From Aerococcus sp. UBA6277 (GTDB lineage Bacteria > Bacillota > Bacilli > Lactobacillales > Aerococcaceae): a stretch of DNA of 44,476 bases. The notes under the pieces were generated by a model. That model saw only the letters and a list, made by a program, of their open reading frames with translations, was not told the origin of the DNA and did not search any database. The position numbers and the translations under genes are program-made. Within the stretch, counting starts at the first letter, position 1. Each line of letters starts with the position of its first letter. Location: NCBI RefSeq assembly GCF_002440555.1, contig NZ_DJUR01000015.1:1-44476 (forward strand), given 5' to 3'. Positions 34,411 to 42,882 of this stretch are shown here, piece by piece.

Positions 34411-35217
34411 ATGGCAGCATCTTACGTATTACAACGAATTTCGTTAGCGAGAGATTATCTTGAAACAGTATCGAATGCAGGTTTCCAATTAATTGATTTG
34501 AATATGGTGGAACCATTTGATGGGGACGGCAAAGCCGAATACCCGAGCAACATTGTATTTGAAAAGGAAGGGCAACTATATGCCATTCGTAGTGATTGGA
34601 CTCGGTCCATTTTAAATTACATGAAGACTTACGATCTTAAACAAGATAGCTTCGCTTACTACGGTCCAATGGTGAGAGATCACCAATCAACTTACCAAGC
34701 AGGGGTTGAATTAGTGGCGCCAAGTGCTAGTCAAATGGCTAATACCATTGAACTACATTTAGATTTCGTTGAACAGATGAGCCAAGCGTCTTTCAATATG
34801 ATTGTTGTGAATAATGAAGAAATTTTAGACAAATACATTGAAAAATTTGCTTTTGGTCCTGAAATCAAAGGCTATGTAATTGAGAAGAACCTATCGGCTC
34901 TTGGCAACACTATTGGTAAAGACCATTATTTCTACCAATTGATGGCTAAACCAGTTTCAGAGCAGTTTGACCTAGTGAAGAAGGACTTTGGTGATAATGA
35001 AGAAATGGCTGTGATTCACTTGTTGAAAGAGACACTTGAAAAACGCAACACCAAAATGGTGCTTGATTTATCATTCCGGTCGCCACAAAAATACTATAAC
35101 GGCTTTTATTTCCAAGCCTTTCTACAAGGGAATTCCAAACCTATCTTCTCAGGTGGACAGTACGCTAATGGCTGGTTTGGTATTGGATTGAATTTATCTA
35201 AAGGAGGATTTCTATGA
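34411..35217 (+). CDS. hisZ: ATP phosphoribosyltransferase regulatory subunit
   Basis: Histidyl-tRNA-synthetase-like subunit that activates the short HisG and confers histidine feedback. 268 residues, shorter than most HisZ (about 320-420), so the C-terminal part is trimmed. Seen: LISLARDYLE-like N-terminus (ISLARDYLETVSNAGF), the class II motif-2-like RSDWTRSILNYM, and FSGGQYANGWFGIGLNLSKGG. First gene after the His T-box; overlaps hisG by 4 nt. Confidence 0.88.
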   Translation: MAASYVLQRISLARDYLETVSNAGFQLIDLNMVEPFDGDGKAEYPSNIVFEKEGQLYAIRSDWTRSILNYMKTYDLKQDSFAYYGPMVRDHQSTYQAGVELVAPSASQMANTIELHLDFVEQMSQASFNMIVVNNEEILDKYIEKFAFGPEIKGYVIEKNLSALGNTIGKDHYFYQLMAKPVSEQFDLVKKDFGDNEEMAVIHLLKETLEKRNTKMVLDLSFRSPQKYYNGFYFQAFLQGNSKPIFSGGQYANGWFGIGLNLSKGGFL

Positions 35218-35822
35218 TTACTGTGGCTTTAGCAAAGGGTCGTGTTTACAAGGCTTTCAATAAATTTTTAGCCGATAAGGGTTTAAATGACTATGCGGAG
35301 GCCTTGACAGATGGTGGTCGTGATCTCTTCCGTGAAGTTGGCGGTGTTAAATTCATTTTTGCAAAAGGAAAAGACGTCCCTACTTATGTGGAGCAAGGGG
35401 TTGCAGACCTTGGTGTTGTAGGATCTGACACGATTGCTGAAAAGTCATTTAATGTCTTGAATGTGTCTGAATTGCCGTTTGGCCAATGTCGACTAGCGAT
35501 CGCTGGACCTATCAACTTGGATGAGTCGGATATCAAAGTGGTGGCAACGTCATTTCCAAATATTACCCGCAAGTACTTTAACCAACAAAAGCAAGATGTA
35601 TCCTTAATTTTTTTAAATGGTTCGGTTGAATTGGCACCGATTCTAGGTTTAGCTGATGCGATTGTGGATATTGTCCAAACAGGGACAACGTTAAAAGAAA
35701 ATGACCTTGAGGAGTACAAAACCATTTTGCCGGTACAAGCACGACTGATTGCCAACAAGCAGTCATTCTATACGAAAGAGAAGGAAATCTACAAATTTAT
35801 GCAAGAAATTGAGGTGGTATAA
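35214..35822 (+). CDS. hisG: ATP phosphoribosyltransferase, short form
   Basis: Catalyses the first step of histidine synthesis, ATP plus PRPP to phosphoribosyl-ATP. 202 residues, the short HisG that lacks the regulatory domain and needs HisZ, present immediately upstream. Seen: ITVALAKGRVYKAFNKFL, LGVVGSDTIAE, GSVELAPILGLADAIVDIVQTGTTLKENDL (PRPP-binding region). AAGGAGG precedes the ATG. Confidence 0.97.
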   Translation: MITVALAKGRVYKAFNKFLADKGLNDYAEALTDGGRDLFREVGGVKFIFAKGKDVPTYVEQGVADLGVVGSDTIAEKSFNVLNVSELPFGQCRLAIAGPINLDESDIKVVATSFPNITRKYFNQQKQDVSLIFLNGSVELAPILGLADAIVDIVQTGTTLKENDLEEYKTILPVQARLIANKQSFYTKEKEIYKFMQEIEVV

Positions 35823-37073
35823 ATGGATGTAGCAGCATTTCAAACGACGTTTAGCGCGAAAAATCAAGAGACAGGGGACCTTAACCGGTTGGTGGCTGTG
35901 CAAGAGATGATTCAAGTGGTTCGGGCAAATGGGGACCAGGCAGTCATTGACTATACCAATCAATTTGATGAGCAGGCTTACCAAAATGCGGAAGATTTCA
36001 AAGTGTCATCTGAACGGTTGAAGGCGTCTTGGGACAACTTAGACCCAACTTTACAAACAGCGCTAGAAAAGGCTAAAGACCGGATTGAAACTTACGAACG
36101 AGCGGGCTTATATGCGGACCGACCTGGAGAAGAAATTTCCTATGTTTACAACGCTTTAAATAGTGCGGGATTTTATATTCCTGGTGGGAAGGCCTTGTAC
36201 CCGTCTACGGTTTTGATGACGGTTGTGCCAGCCATTGTTGCGGGTGTTGAAAACTTGGTAGTGACAACGCCTGTTTTCACGGAAGAATCAGTGACTTTCG
36301 CAGCCTTATACTTATGCGGCATTCGTGACAATGTGTATGCGATTGGCGGAGCGCAAGCAGTTGCTGCCATGGCTTACGGGACTGAAACCATTCCTCAAGT
36401 GGACAAGATTTGTGGCCCGGGGAATGCCTATGTGGCGACTGCCAAACGGTTGGTTAACGGGGATGTATCGATTGATGCCATTGCTGGGCCGAGTGAAATC
36501 CTCCTGTATGTAGATGAAACGATTCCGGTTGATGCCATTGTTTACGATATTTTCGCCCAGGCGGAACATGACCAAGACGCTCGAACTTTCCTCTTGTGTG
36601 AGTCAGAAGATTTTCTTGGCAAGATAGCCGACCGAATACAAGTTTTGTTACCTAGCCAAAAACGAGCGGATATTATTGAAGCTTCAGTTAAAAACAACCA
36701 CTATGCAATCTGTGATACGAGACAACAATTGATCGCCGTCTTGAATGATATTGCACCAGAGCACGTGTCCATTCAACATGCAGCTCAAGATGAGATTGTT
36801 GATCAAATCAAATACGCGGGGGCTGTTTTCAAAGGCTACTACGCTATGGAAGCAATTGGTGACTATGTGGCAGGGCCATCGCATGTCTTACCAACTGGTC
36901 GTACTGCCCGGTTCTCGCATGGTTTAACCGCTAACGACTTCCGGACTTCGCACGCCATTATCAATACATCAAAAGCCACCTATGAAGCTATTGGGCCGGC
37001 GGGTCAAGCGATTGCTGAGGCTGAAGGACTGGAATGTCACGCTCGGTCAATTGCCATTCGAAAGGAAGGTTAA
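35823..37073 (+). CDS. hisD: Histidinol dehydrogenase
   Basis: Oxidises histidinol to histidine in two NAD-dependent steps. 416 residues, slightly short of the usual 425-435. Motifs: GFYIPGGKALYPSTVLMTVVPA, CGPGNAYVATAKRLV, DAIAGPSEIL, QAEHDQDART (zinc and catalytic His) and the C-terminal HGLTANDF. The start follows hisG's stop directly. Upstream GAGGTGG lies within hisG. Confidence 0.97.
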   Translation: MDVAAFQTTFSAKNQETGDLNRLVAVQEMIQVVRANGDQAVIDYTNQFDEQAYQNAEDFKVSSERLKASWDNLDPTLQTALEKAKDRIETYERAGLYADRPGEEISYVYNALNSAGFYIPGGKALYPSTVLMTVVPAIVAGVENLVVTTPVFTEESVTFAALYLCGIRDNVYAIGGAQAVAAMAYGTETIPQVDKICGPGNAYVATAKRLVNGDVSIDAIAGPSEILLYVDETIPVDAIVYDIFAQAEHDQDARTFLLCESEDFLGKIADRIQVLLPSQKRADIIEASVKNNHYAICDTRQQLIAVLNDIAPEHVSIQHAAQDEIVDQIKYAGAVFKGYYAMEAIGDYVAGPSHVLPTGRTARFSHGLTANDFRTSHAIINTSKATYEAIGPAGQAIAEAEGLECHARSIAIRKEG

Positions 37074-37076
37074 GCT

Positions 37077-38117
37077 ATGAAAACAGAGGATTATTTAAAA
37101 ACGGTTGAAGTGAATCAAGACGGGGACACGGTTATCATGAACCGCAACACCTCTCCCATTCGTCCCTTGTCAGATCAAGACATTGTGGACGCAGTCTTGG
37201 CAACACCTTTTAACCAGTATCCTGAAGACGAAGAAACTAATTTTATTGCAGCGTATGCAAATTACGCCGGTCTTGACCCAAAGAATGTAGCTGTTGCTAA
37301 CGGGTCAGATGAGTGGATTCAAAAATTGATTATCCAGTTTGGCCGCGGAGGTGTCTTGGCGGTTGATCCTGATTTCTTTATGTATCAGGATTATGCCAAC
37401 CAGTTGGACTTCCCATTTTTCCAGGTGGAGAGTGAAATGGACTTTACTTTTGATTTAGATACAATTATTGGGGCATTAGACGAATTTAAGCCGTCCTTAT
37501 TCTTCTTGTCTAATCCGCAAAATCCTACGGGCCAACAGTTTTCTGAAGAATTTTTACAGAGATTAGCGGATGAAACGGCAGATCGAGATATCACTTTTGT
37601 CATCGATGAAGCTTATATTGAATTCGGTCAGGACTACCAGCGACCAAGTAATGACAACGTCCTATTTATCCGGACCCTATCTAAGATATATGGGGTAGCG
37701 GGTTTACGGGTCGGGATTGCTTTTGGGCAGGGACCGCGTTTCGACAAGTTGAAGGAGATTAACCACCCTTATCCTATGAATAGTGTTTCGCTAAACCTTG
37801 CCAGCAAGCTGTTTGAGGACACCAATCGACTGGATGAATGGGTAAATTACCAACGTGATATTAAGCAGGAATTGCAGGAAGCTTTCAACCTGGTTGCTAA
37901 TCTAGTCACTGTGATTCCGTCCGCAACGAATTTCGTGTTTATCTTTGGCGATTTGGTTCCAGATTTAGACCAGTATTTAGCAGACAATGGTTTCGTTGGG
38001 CGTAAGTATGCAGATGGGAAAATGGCAAACTCGGCGCGATATTCGGTGATCGATTCAGCTGACTATCCCAAGTTGAAAGCGACAATCAAAGCTTGGAGGG
38101 AACAATTTGGAGATTAA
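37077..38117 (+). CDS. hisC: Histidinol-phosphate aminotransferase
   Basis: PLP enzyme converting imidazole-acetol phosphate and glutamate to histidinol phosphate. 346 residues. Seen: FLSNPQNPTGQQF, VIDEAYIEFG and the Schiff-base lysine in RTLSKIYGVAGLRVG. Here it lies between hisD and hisB, whereas many Lactobacillales place it at the head or tail of the operon. It overlaps hisB by 11 nt. Confidence 0.96.
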   Translation: MKTEDYLKTVEVNQDGDTVIMNRNTSPIRPLSDQDIVDAVLATPFNQYPEDEETNFIAAYANYAGLDPKNVAVANGSDEWIQKLIIQFGRGGVLAVDPDFFMYQDYANQLDFPFFQVESEMDFTFDLDTIIGALDEFKPSLFFLSNPQNPTGQQFSEEFLQRLADETADRDITFVIDEAYIEFGQDYQRPSNDNVLFIRTLSKIYGVAGLRVGIAFGQGPRFDKLKEINHPYPMNSVSLNLASKLFEDTNRLDEWVNYQRDIKQELQEAFNLVANLVTVIPSATNFVFIFGDLVPDLDQYLADNGFVGRKYADGKMANSARYSVIDSADYPKLKATIKAWREQFGD

Positions 38118-38691
38118 ACAACGGAATACCTTAGAAACGCAAATCAAGCTGGGCCTGGCTAAGGCGGATGGGTCAGGACAAGCACAAACGTCTATTAATA
38201 CTGGCGTTGGTTTCTTAGACCACATGCTAACTTTATTTACCTTCCATTCTGGTCTTGATTTATACGTTGAAGCCGAGGGGGATACTTGGGTTGATGACCA
38301 CCACGTGACTGAAGATATCGGGATTTTACTGGGTGAAGCTATTCGTGACTTATACCAATCTCAGCCTTCATACGAACGGTACGGATCATATTTCTTACCC
38401 ATGGACGAAACCTTAGCGCGTGTCGTATTAGACTTATCAGGCCGACCAGTTTTAGTTTATGACGCCAACTTTTCAGCTGAAAAAGTGGGGACCTTTGACA
38501 CTGAACTTGTCAAGGAATTCTTCTACGCCGTAGCTATGAACGCTCGCATGACCCTACATATTGACCTATTGAAAAACGGCAATACCCACCACGAAATCGA
38601 AGGTATTTTTAAAGCATTCGCCCGCGCCCTAAAAATTGCTTTGAAAGAAACAGATGGCGGCGTCCCATCCTCAAAAGGATTGATTCAATAA
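38107..38691 (+). CDS. hisB: Imidazoleglycerol-phosphate dehydratase
   Basis: Dehydrates imidazole glycerol phosphate. Monofunctional, 194 residues, the usual size; no histidinol-phosphatase domain. Manganese-site motifs: GFLDHMLTLFTFHSGLDL, DDHHVTEDIGILLGEAI and GNTHHEIEGIFKAFARAL. Start at TTG 38107, 6 nt after GGAGGG; no suitable ATG is near. Confidence 0.97.
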   Translation: MEIKQRNTLETQIKLGLAKADGSGQAQTSINTGVGFLDHMLTLFTFHSGLDLYVEAEGDTWVDDHHVTEDIGILLGEAIRDLYQSQPSYERYGSYFLPMDETLARVVLDLSGRPVLVYDANFSAEKVGTFDTELVKEFFYAVAMNARMTLHIDLLKNGNTHHEIEGIFKAFARALKIALKETDGGVPSSKGLIQ

Positions 38692-38790
38692 GCCAGGGGC
38701 GTTTTGATCACGAATAAGGGGCATATTGTTGGTGACAAGCGCAAGTATCGAAATAAAGTTAAATACTAATTTAAAAGGAGGCAAATATCC
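38692..38790 (+). other. hisB-hisA spacer where hisH is expected
   Basis: Only 99 nt separate hisB and hisA. No HisH motif (such as the YGVQFHPE-like end) is found in any frame. AAAAGGAGG near the end is the hisA ribosome-binding site. Confidence 0.7.
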
Positions 38791-39489
38791 ATGGAGATTA
38801 TCCCCGCAATTGACCTGATAGATGGCAAGAGCGTTCGCTTACAACAAGGAGACTATGACAAACAAGTCGTTATGCCTATGTCAGCAGCCGAAGCGGTGAC
38901 CTACTATAGCCAATTCCCACAAGTGACAAGAATACATGTGGTGGATTTAATTGGTGCTACAAAACAAGCTGCTGTTGAAGGTGATACTGTTGAAGTTTTA
39001 AAATCCTTAACCGATATTCCTTTAGAAATCGGTGGCGGTATCCGCGACTTAGAAACCATTGAGTTGTACGATAAATTAGGCATCGACTACTTCATTTTAG
39101 GTACAAGAGCCATCATGGATGTGCCTTGGCTAAAAGAAGCTGTCAAAAAATATCCTGGTCGTATCTATGTTGGTCTAGATTGTAAAGATGAAGCGATTTA
39201 TATCAATGGTTGGAAAGAGGCATCTGGCCGCTATATCCAAGAATACCTTGATGAAATTGCCGACTTAGATATTGCCGGTATTATTTATACCGATATTTAT
39301 AAAGATGGCATGGAGGCCGGCCCTAATGTAGAGAAGACGGGTCAAATTCAACGTATCACCAGACATCAAGTCGTTGCGTCTGGCGGTGTGAGGAGCCGAC
39401 ATGATTTAGATGCCCTCCAAGCACAAGGCGTAAGCCAAGCAATTGTCGGAAAAGCTGCACAGAATCCAAGTTTCTGGGAAGGACTGTAA
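38791..39489 (+). CDS. hisA: ProFAR isomerase (HisA)
   Basis: Isomerises ProFAR to PRFAR, a TIM-barrel of 232 residues. Seen: IIPAIDLIDGKSVRLQQGDYDK with catalytic Asp, EIGGGIRDLETI, ILGTRAIMD, IIYTDIYKDGMEAGPN with the second Asp, and SGGVRSRHDL. Slightly shorter than the usual 240. Eleven-nt AGGAGG spacing to ATG. hisF starts 3 nt after its stop. Confidence 0.96.
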   Translation: MEIIPAIDLIDGKSVRLQQGDYDKQVVMPMSAAEAVTYYSQFPQVTRIHVVDLIGATKQAAVEGDTVEVLKSLTDIPLEIGGGIRDLETIELYDKLGIDYFILGTRAIMDVPWLKEAVKKYPGRIYVGLDCKDEAIYINGWKEASGRYIQEYLDEIADLDIAGIIYTDIYKDGMEAGPNVEKTGQIQRITRHQVVASGGVRSRHDLDALQAQGVSQAIVGKAAQNPSFWEGL

Positions 39490-39492
39490 AAA

Positions 39493-40239
39493 ATGAAAAA
39501 AATTATTCCATGTTTAGATACGCGCGACGGTAAATTGGTCAAAGGTGTTCACTTTGTAGATGTAAAAGAGTTAGGGGACCCCGTTGATTTTGCCAAAAAA
39601 TATTCAGACGCAGGTGCTGATGAATTAGTCATCCTAGATATTACGAAAACAACTGACGGGCACCAATTACGTACGCAAATGATTGCGGATGTTGCGAATG
39701 TTATTGATATTCCATTAACTGTTGGTGGGGGAATTGCCTCTGTTCAAGATATTCAAGATGCGCTTGATGCAGGTGCCAGCAAAGTCGGTATTAACTCAGC
39801 AGCTGTAAAAAATCCTGACTTTATCAATGAAGCAGTGGACAAATTCGGTTCAGAAGCGGTAACGATTGCCGTAGATATGGCTTATGATGAAGCGAAGGGT
39901 GACTACTTTGTGTACACGAACGCTGGTCAAACGCAAATCGACATTAAGGCCCTTGAATGGTGTAAAGAGTGTGAACAACGCGGTGCTGGTGCCTTACTAA
40001 TCACTTCAATTGATACTGACGGTGCCTACACAGGTTTTGATATACCATTCTTGAAATTGGCATCTGAGGCCGTTTCTATTCCAATTATCGCTTCAGGTGG
40101 TGCGAGTGGTATTCAAGATTTCATCGACTTGTTCCAACAAACAAACCTAGAGGCAGGACTTGCTGCATCTATTTTCCACAAGGGAGAAGTAGCGATTGAA
40201 GATTTAAAAGCAGCACTTATCGCAGAAGGGATTGACTAG
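39493..40239 (+). CDS. hisF: Imidazole glycerol phosphate synthase cyclase subunit
   Basis: Cyclase half of IGP synthase; takes PRFAR and ammonia to imidazole glycerol phosphate and AICAR. 248 residues. Seen: KKIIPCLDTRDGKLVKGVHFVDVKELGDPVDFA with catalytic Asp11, VGGGIASVQD, SKVGINSAAVKNP, LLITSIDTDGAYTGFDIP with the second Asp, and ASGGASGIQDF. Its glutaminase partner HisH is not encoded here, so it must use a HisH from elsewhere or free ammonia. Confidence 0.97.
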   Translation: MKKIIPCLDTRDGKLVKGVHFVDVKELGDPVDFAKKYSDAGADELVILDITKTTDGHQLRTQMIADVANVIDIPLTVGGGIASVQDIQDALDAGASKVGINSAAVKNPDFINEAVDKFGSEAVTIAVDMAYDEAKGDYFVYTNAGQTQIDIKALEWCKECEQRGAGALLITSIDTDGAYTGFDIPFLKLASEAVSIPIIASGGASGIQDFIDLFQQTNLEAGLAASIFHKGEVAIEDLKAALIAEGID

Positions 40240-40242
40240 TAA

Positions 40243-40881
40243 ATGACAGCAATTGATTTTGGCAAGAACGACGGGCTTGTTCCAGCTATCTTGCAAGATT
40301 ACCGGACAAATCAAGTCTTAATGTTGGGTTACATGAATCAAGAAGCTTACGAATTAACGGTAAGTGAAGGTGTAGCTTGGTTTTATTCACGGTCTAAAGG
40401 TCGTCTTTGGAAAAAGGGCGAAACTTCTGGTAACTTGCAAGAAGTGGTCAATATCGAATTGGACTGTGACCAAGATACCCTATTGGTACAAGTGAGACCA
40501 ACTGGCCCAACGTGCCATACCGGTAGCCAGTCATGTTTTGGGGATGATTTCTTCAACTTGAATATCCTAGAAAATACAGTGGCTGACAAAGTGGATAACC
40601 CTAAAGAAGGGTCGTATACGACATACTTGATGGATCAAGGTTTAGATAAGATTCTTAAAAAATGCGGTGAAGAAATGACGGAAGTTGTGATTGCCGCAAA
40701 AAATGCCCAAGCGGGTCAAGGAAATGATGAGTTGGTATCTGAAACTAGTGACTTACTTTACCACTTGTTGGTTTTATTAGTTGAAAGAGGTCTGTCATTA
40801 ACAGATATAGAAGCAGCCTTAAATACCCGTCACGGCCAATATCATACCTATTCTGTCCGTAAAGAAATCGAAGATTATTAA
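40243..40881 (+). CDS. hisIE: Bifunctional phosphoribosyl-AMP cyclohydrolase/PR-ATP pyrophosphatase
   Basis: Fused HisI-HisE, 212 residues. The HisI half (about 1-110) has [33 protein letters not shown] and the zinc motif [16 protein letters not shown]. The HisE half (about 112-212) has [32 protein letters not shown] and [11 protein letters not shown]. It is the last gene of the operon. No histidinol-phosphatase gene (hisK/hisN) follows. Confidence 0.97.
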   Translation: MTAIDFGKNDGLVPAILQDYRTNQVLMLGYMNQEAYELTVSEGVAWFYSRSKGRLWKKGETSGNLQEVVNIELDCDQDTLLVQVRPTGPTCHTGSQSCFGDDFFNLNILENTVADKVDNPKEGSYTTYLMDQGLDKILKKCGEEMTEVVIAAKNAQAGQGNDELVSETSDLLYHLLVLLVERGLSLTDIEAALNTRHGQYHTYSVRKEIEDY

Positions 40882-40920
40882 GATATAATGAATTATATTA
40901 GAATTATATTAAAATTGCTG

Positions 40921-40949
40921 TTGACACTTATTATAAATTTTAATATACT
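40921..40949 (+). promoter_or_regulatory. Promoter of second T-box transcript
   Basis: TTGACA (40921-40926), 17-nt spacer, TATACT (40944-40949). Almost consensus; transcription would begin near 40957. Confidence 0.88.
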
Positions 40950-40956
40950 GATGTCA

Positions 40957-41254
40957 GTAAATAAAACAAGTTGATGCGTTGAGAAGTAGAAGTAAGTTAG
41001 ACGCTTGTGCACAGAAAGTACCGATTGTTGAGAAGGTATGACAAGCCCTAATTGAAAAGTAGACTTTGAGCTGTAGATGCGATCCACCTAAGGGGTGGTT
41101 GAGTGTTTACCGGGTGCTGCCGTTAAAATGCCAGTTGATCGGATGAATGTCCCGTCAACGTGAGTCTAATAGTCTAACCAACTATTAGAAAAATTAAAGG
41201 TGGTACCGTGCAGAAAGCGCCCTTTGACTTAACCAGTCAAAGGGCGCTTTTTTT
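40957..41254 (+). promoter_or_regulatory. T-box leader, probably valine-specific, with terminator
   Basis: Stem I carries GCTTGT/ACAAGC and TTAG/CTAA helices and the specifier loop GAA (41054-41056), AA, GTA (41059-41061). Placed as in the His T-box of this window (GAA plus 2), the specifier is GTA (Val); the neighbouring reading AGT (Ser) is possible. Stem III is CTAATAGT/ACTATTAG (41166-41188). The T-box AAGGTGGTACCGTG is at 41197-41210; TGGT pairs with a discriminator A, which fits tRNA-Val and not tRNA-Ser (G). The terminator is a perfect 16-bp stem (41214-41229 with 41235-41250) plus T-run. Confidence 0.9.
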
Positions 41255-41371
41255 ATTTACTAAAAACTTAAAATATATGTAAAAAACTAGGAGCAATAAA
41301 GATAAGACGAATCAAATTGTCACTAGTAAGCCATATAACAGACTTGTAGTAGTAATTAGGAGGATTTATCA

Positions 41372-41509
41372 ATGACATTATTAGCAGATTTAAAACAAGC
41401 TCCCACAGCAATTATTCCCGCTTGTGGCGACGGCCATACTTTTCAAATGTTAGCCAACAGCAAGGCAGCCATTACTGCTTTAACCTTATCAATTATCCAC
41501 AGCATTTAA
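41372..41509 (+). CDS. Small ORF after the T-box, probable gene remnant
   Basis: I do not recognise it. AGGAGG stands 8 nt before an ATG that opens 45 codons: MTLLADLKQAPTAIIPACGD, then GHTFQMLANSKAAITALTLS and IIHSI. The pattern PACGDGxxxxxLA...ALTLS faintly recalls motif I of small SAM-dependent methyltransferases, so it could be the first part of a truncated enzyme gene. It is the only ORF between the T-box and a strong terminator, so it is what the T-box now controls. Confidence 0.45.
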   Translation: MTLLADLKQAPTAIIPACGDGHTFQMLANSKAAITALTLSIIHSI

Positions 41510-41512
41510 GCA

Positions 41513-41553
41513 CAAAGACAAAGGACGCGAGCCAATCGCGTCCTTTGTCTTTG
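41513..41553. terminator. Bidirectional terminator
   Basis: Perfect 18-bp stem (41513-41530 with 41536-41553), loop GCCAA. It separates the small ORF from the convergent GntR/UTRA gene. Confidence 0.9.
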
Positions 41554-41564
41554 GTCAATTTCAA

Positions 41565-42287
41565 TTAATAACGGTATTGAGTGCTCGCACCTTGAATAAA
41601 GAATTGTGTTTCTTCAAAGTGATAAGTGATTTTAGAATAGTCGAACGGTTTCCCATTATTTAAATGGAAGATCGACTCTGTTTTTAAACAAGGCTCGCCT
41701 TCACTTAAATTTAAATGGTCAGCTTGCTCAGCCTTCAATTTCCCAACACGCAAGAAGTGGTCACCATAGCCAATTGGAATTTCCAGATCTTCTGTAATAT
41801 AGTCGAAGATGGAATTCGAAGCAATTTCTTCACTTAAGTAAGGGATTATATCCTTGTCAAAATAAGACTCCTCCACACAGAAGGGGCGCCCTTCGATGTA
41901 GCGGATGCGGGTAACATGGTAGACCTTTGTTTTTGCTGGGTCATCAATTTTTAAATTTTCTACCGCTTCCTCAGTTGGTGCAATTAAAGCAAGGGATAAA
42001 ACTTTAGAATCGATTTTAAATTGGCTCAAGGTTGAATTAAACCCACCTAGGTTTAATAGGTTGATATAACCCTTACGTTGATTACCGCGTACATATACTC
42101 CAGAACCACGTACTTGGTAGATCAACCCTTGTTTCTCTAAGTCATTTAAGGCAGATAATACCGTATTCTTACTCACTTGGTAGTAGTCCACCATTTCTTG
42201 GATACTGGGTAACTTATCATCTGCATTTAATTCATTTTCATTGATGTAGCGGACCAACGCGCCAGCTACCTCTTCGTATTTAGCCAT
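41565..42287 (-). CDS. GntR/HutC-family (UTRA) transcriptional regulator
   Basis: Regulator of 240 residues: N-terminal GntR winged HTH (about 5-70; DKLPSIQEMVDYYQVSKNTVLSALNDLEKQGLIYQVRGSGVYV) and a C-terminal UTRA effector domain (about 90-235; YHVTRIRYIEGRPFCVEESYFDK, FDYSKITYHFEETQFFI). UTRA regulators of Firmicutes usually sense a phosphorylated sugar such as trehalose-6-P or GlcNAc-6-P. No sugar gene is adjacent, so its target is unknown. A weak promoter on the minus strand (TTGTAA and TATAAT, complement of 42321-42350) and a dyad GGTAT-N8-ATACC (42359-42376) lie upstream, consistent with autoregulation. Confidence 0.9.
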   Translation of the reverse strand: MAKYEEVAGALVRYINENELNADDKLPSIQEMVDYYQVSKNTVLSALNDLEKQGLIYQVRGSGVYVRGNQRKGYINLLNLGGFNSTLSQFKIDSKVLSLALIAPTEEAVENLKIDDPAKTKVYHVTRIRYIEGRPFCVEESYFDKDIIPYLSEEIASNSIFDYITEDLEIPIGYGDHFLRVGKLKAEQADHLNLSEGEPCLKTESIFHLNNGKPFDYSKITYHFEETQFFIQGASTQYRY

Positions 42288-42358
42288 ATATAAAGAACCT
42301 CTCTCTTAGGAATTTGATATATTATACCATGAAAGCTCTTACATTTACAAATGGTTAG

Positions 42359-42376
42359 GGTATAAAAATGGATACC
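42359..42376. promoter_or_regulatory. Dyad upstream of GntR/UTRA gene
   Basis: GGTAT (42359-42363) and ATACC (42372-42376) with 8 nt between, just upstream of the regulator's own promoter. HutC-type GntR proteins often bind GGTAT/ATACC-like half-sites, so it is a candidate operator. Confidence 0.4.
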
Positions 42377-42484
42377 ACCATATAATACAAGTTTCTCAAT
42401 TTTCCTTTATCATTTATATAATAAAAAGATATCAGTTAGCCATTGACTTAAACTTTGTGTTAGTACTTGTTACTTTGCATATAT

Positions 42485-42661
42485 AAGCCTTCGGGTTACA
42501 CTTTTCCTATCATTGCCTCAAAAGCAGTGGGAAACTCATCAGCCAAGGTCTAATGGCTTGGCTGACTATTTAATCTGTAAGGGCCGAAGTCCAAAGAATG
42601 AATAGTCAGACCATCCTCTTTCACTGCTAAGGTATGCTAGGAAAGCTCCAGACTCTGGCTT
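42485..42661 (+). ncRNA. Candidate 6S-like structured RNA
   Basis: About 177 nt that fold into one long, bulged rod. Outer helix AAGCC (42485-42489) with GGCTT (42657-42661); GGGT/ACTC; CCTATCATTGCCT with AGGTATGCTAGG (42506-42518 and 42630-42641); AGCAGTG/CACTGCT (42524-42530 with 42622-42628); a large asymmetric bubble; TGACTATT/AATAGTCA (42563-42570 with 42601-42608); a terminal GGGC-CGAA-GTCC hairpin. Length and rod-with-bubble form resemble 6S RNA. There is no ORF, and neither promoter nor terminator is clear. It could be another structured RNA or a leader. Confidence 0.42.
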
Positions 42662-42750
42662 AATAACGTAAGTTAACGATAGAAGCTAATAAATTTTAGT
42701 AACGTGGGTACTAGTACAAGCAAATATTATTGATGCAAGACTCAAGAACT

Positions 42751-42802
42751 AGCGAAAGCACATTGATGATAAATAATCAATATATAAACGTGATTGTTCG
42801 CT
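42751..42802 (+). other. Hairpin in the glutathione peroxidase leader
   Basis: AGCGAA (42751-42756) pairs with TTCGCT (42797-42802), CAC with GTG inside it, and ATTGAT (42762-42767) with ATCAAT (42776-42781). No T-run follows, so it is not a terminator. It lies 80 nt before the gpx start and may be part of its leader. Confidence 0.35.
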
Positions 42803-42882
42803 TTCACAGGTAAAAAGGCGTATCATTTAGCCTAAGATGCAGAAGGCTTTGAAGCGTTTCTACTATAAAAAGGAGAAATATG

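Noticed and set aside
42541..42562. CAGCCAAGG followed by CTTGGCTG, reminiscent of the SRP RNA AGCAGCCAAGG string
   Set aside because: The other conserved parts of the SRP helix 8 motif (GGAAGGAAGCAGCC and its partner) are absent. The short string is part of a local inverted repeat.
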